A program made the translations under genes and the position numbers. This document shows, in pieces, positions 6,622 to 6,676 of a stretch of 6,676 nucleotides of DNA; the first letter of the stretch is position 1, and each line of letters begins with the position of its first letter. A model generated the notes under the pieces. The model was not told the DNA's origin, ran no database searches, and was given only the letters and a program-made list of their open reading frames with translations. This stretch comes from Candidatus Symbiothrix sp. GTDB lineage: Bacteria > Bacteroidota > Bacteroidia > Bacteroidales > Azobacteroidaceae. Location: positions 1 through 6,676 of the forward strand of contig JAITXK010000035.1 of NCBI GenBank assembly GCA_031284765.1, read 5' to 3'.

Positions 6622-6629
6622 TATCTTTG
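6622..6629 (+). promoter_or_regulatory. Probable -7 promoter element for the gene at the right edge
   Basis: TATCTTTG matches TAnnTTTG and lies 21 bp before the ATG at 6651, the same geometry as the box in front of the DUF2461 gene. No clear -33 TTTG is seen at the expected spacing. The run AAAACCAAATAAAC before the ATG is a typical A-rich Bacteroidota leader. Confidence 0.5.
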
Positions 6630-6650
6630 CGGGGACAAAACCAAATAAAC

Positions 6651-6676
6651 ATGGATTATACAAATTTCATATCTCA
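6651..6676 (+). CDS. 5' end of an unidentified gene, cut by the window edge
   Basis: An ATG at 6651 opens a frame reading MDYTNFIS before the window ends. A promoter-like box 21 bp upstream and an A-rich leader support a real start. Eight residues are too few to identify the product. It is divergent from the TlpA-like gene. Confidence 0.45.

Overview
The window looks like ordinary chromosomal DNA from a member of the Bacteroidota, probably Bacteroidales-like (an inference). Three things point there. Promoter-like TAnnTTTG boxes sit in front of genes. Ribosome-binding sites are A-rich with no clear Shine-Dalgarno. The protein types fit: a UvrA of the variety I associate with Bacteroidota, a DUF2461 protein, and a long secreted protein ending in a TlpA-like thioredoxin domain. 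Coding density is high, and no mobile element, CRISPR array, tRNA or rRNA is visible.

Layout: positions 48-3602 hold a rightward two-gene unit, a DUF2461 protein followed 12 bp later by full-length uvrA, the damage-recognition ATPase of nucleotide excision repair. Positions 3721-6571 hold a leftward two-gene unit: a 619-residue exported thioredoxin-fold protein is transcribed first, and its stop codon overlaps the start of dusB, a tRNA-dihydrouridine synthase. The two units converge on a 118-bp gap (3603-3720). At the right edge a rightward gene begins at 6651 and runs out of the window. It shares a 79-bp divergent promoter region with the thioredoxin-fold gene.

The convergent gap is the most interesting non-coding part. 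It carries a minus-strand promoter-like sequence with both Bacteroidota elements at 20-bp spacing. About 50 bp downstream lies a textbook intrinsic terminator (hairpin plus eight U) embedded in the last codons of uvrA. Together they predict a small RNA of about 77 nt, antisense to the uvrA 3' end. The terminator could also end the dusB transcript.

Within UvrA, the ligands of the first zinc module appear to be missing while the other two zinc modules and both ATPase sites are intact. The linker between the two halves has an unusual extra stretch. The genes do not obviously form one pathway: uvrA is DNA repair, dusB is tRNA modification, and the thioredoxin-fold protein probably acts outside the cytoplasm. 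I see no clear new multi-gene system here.
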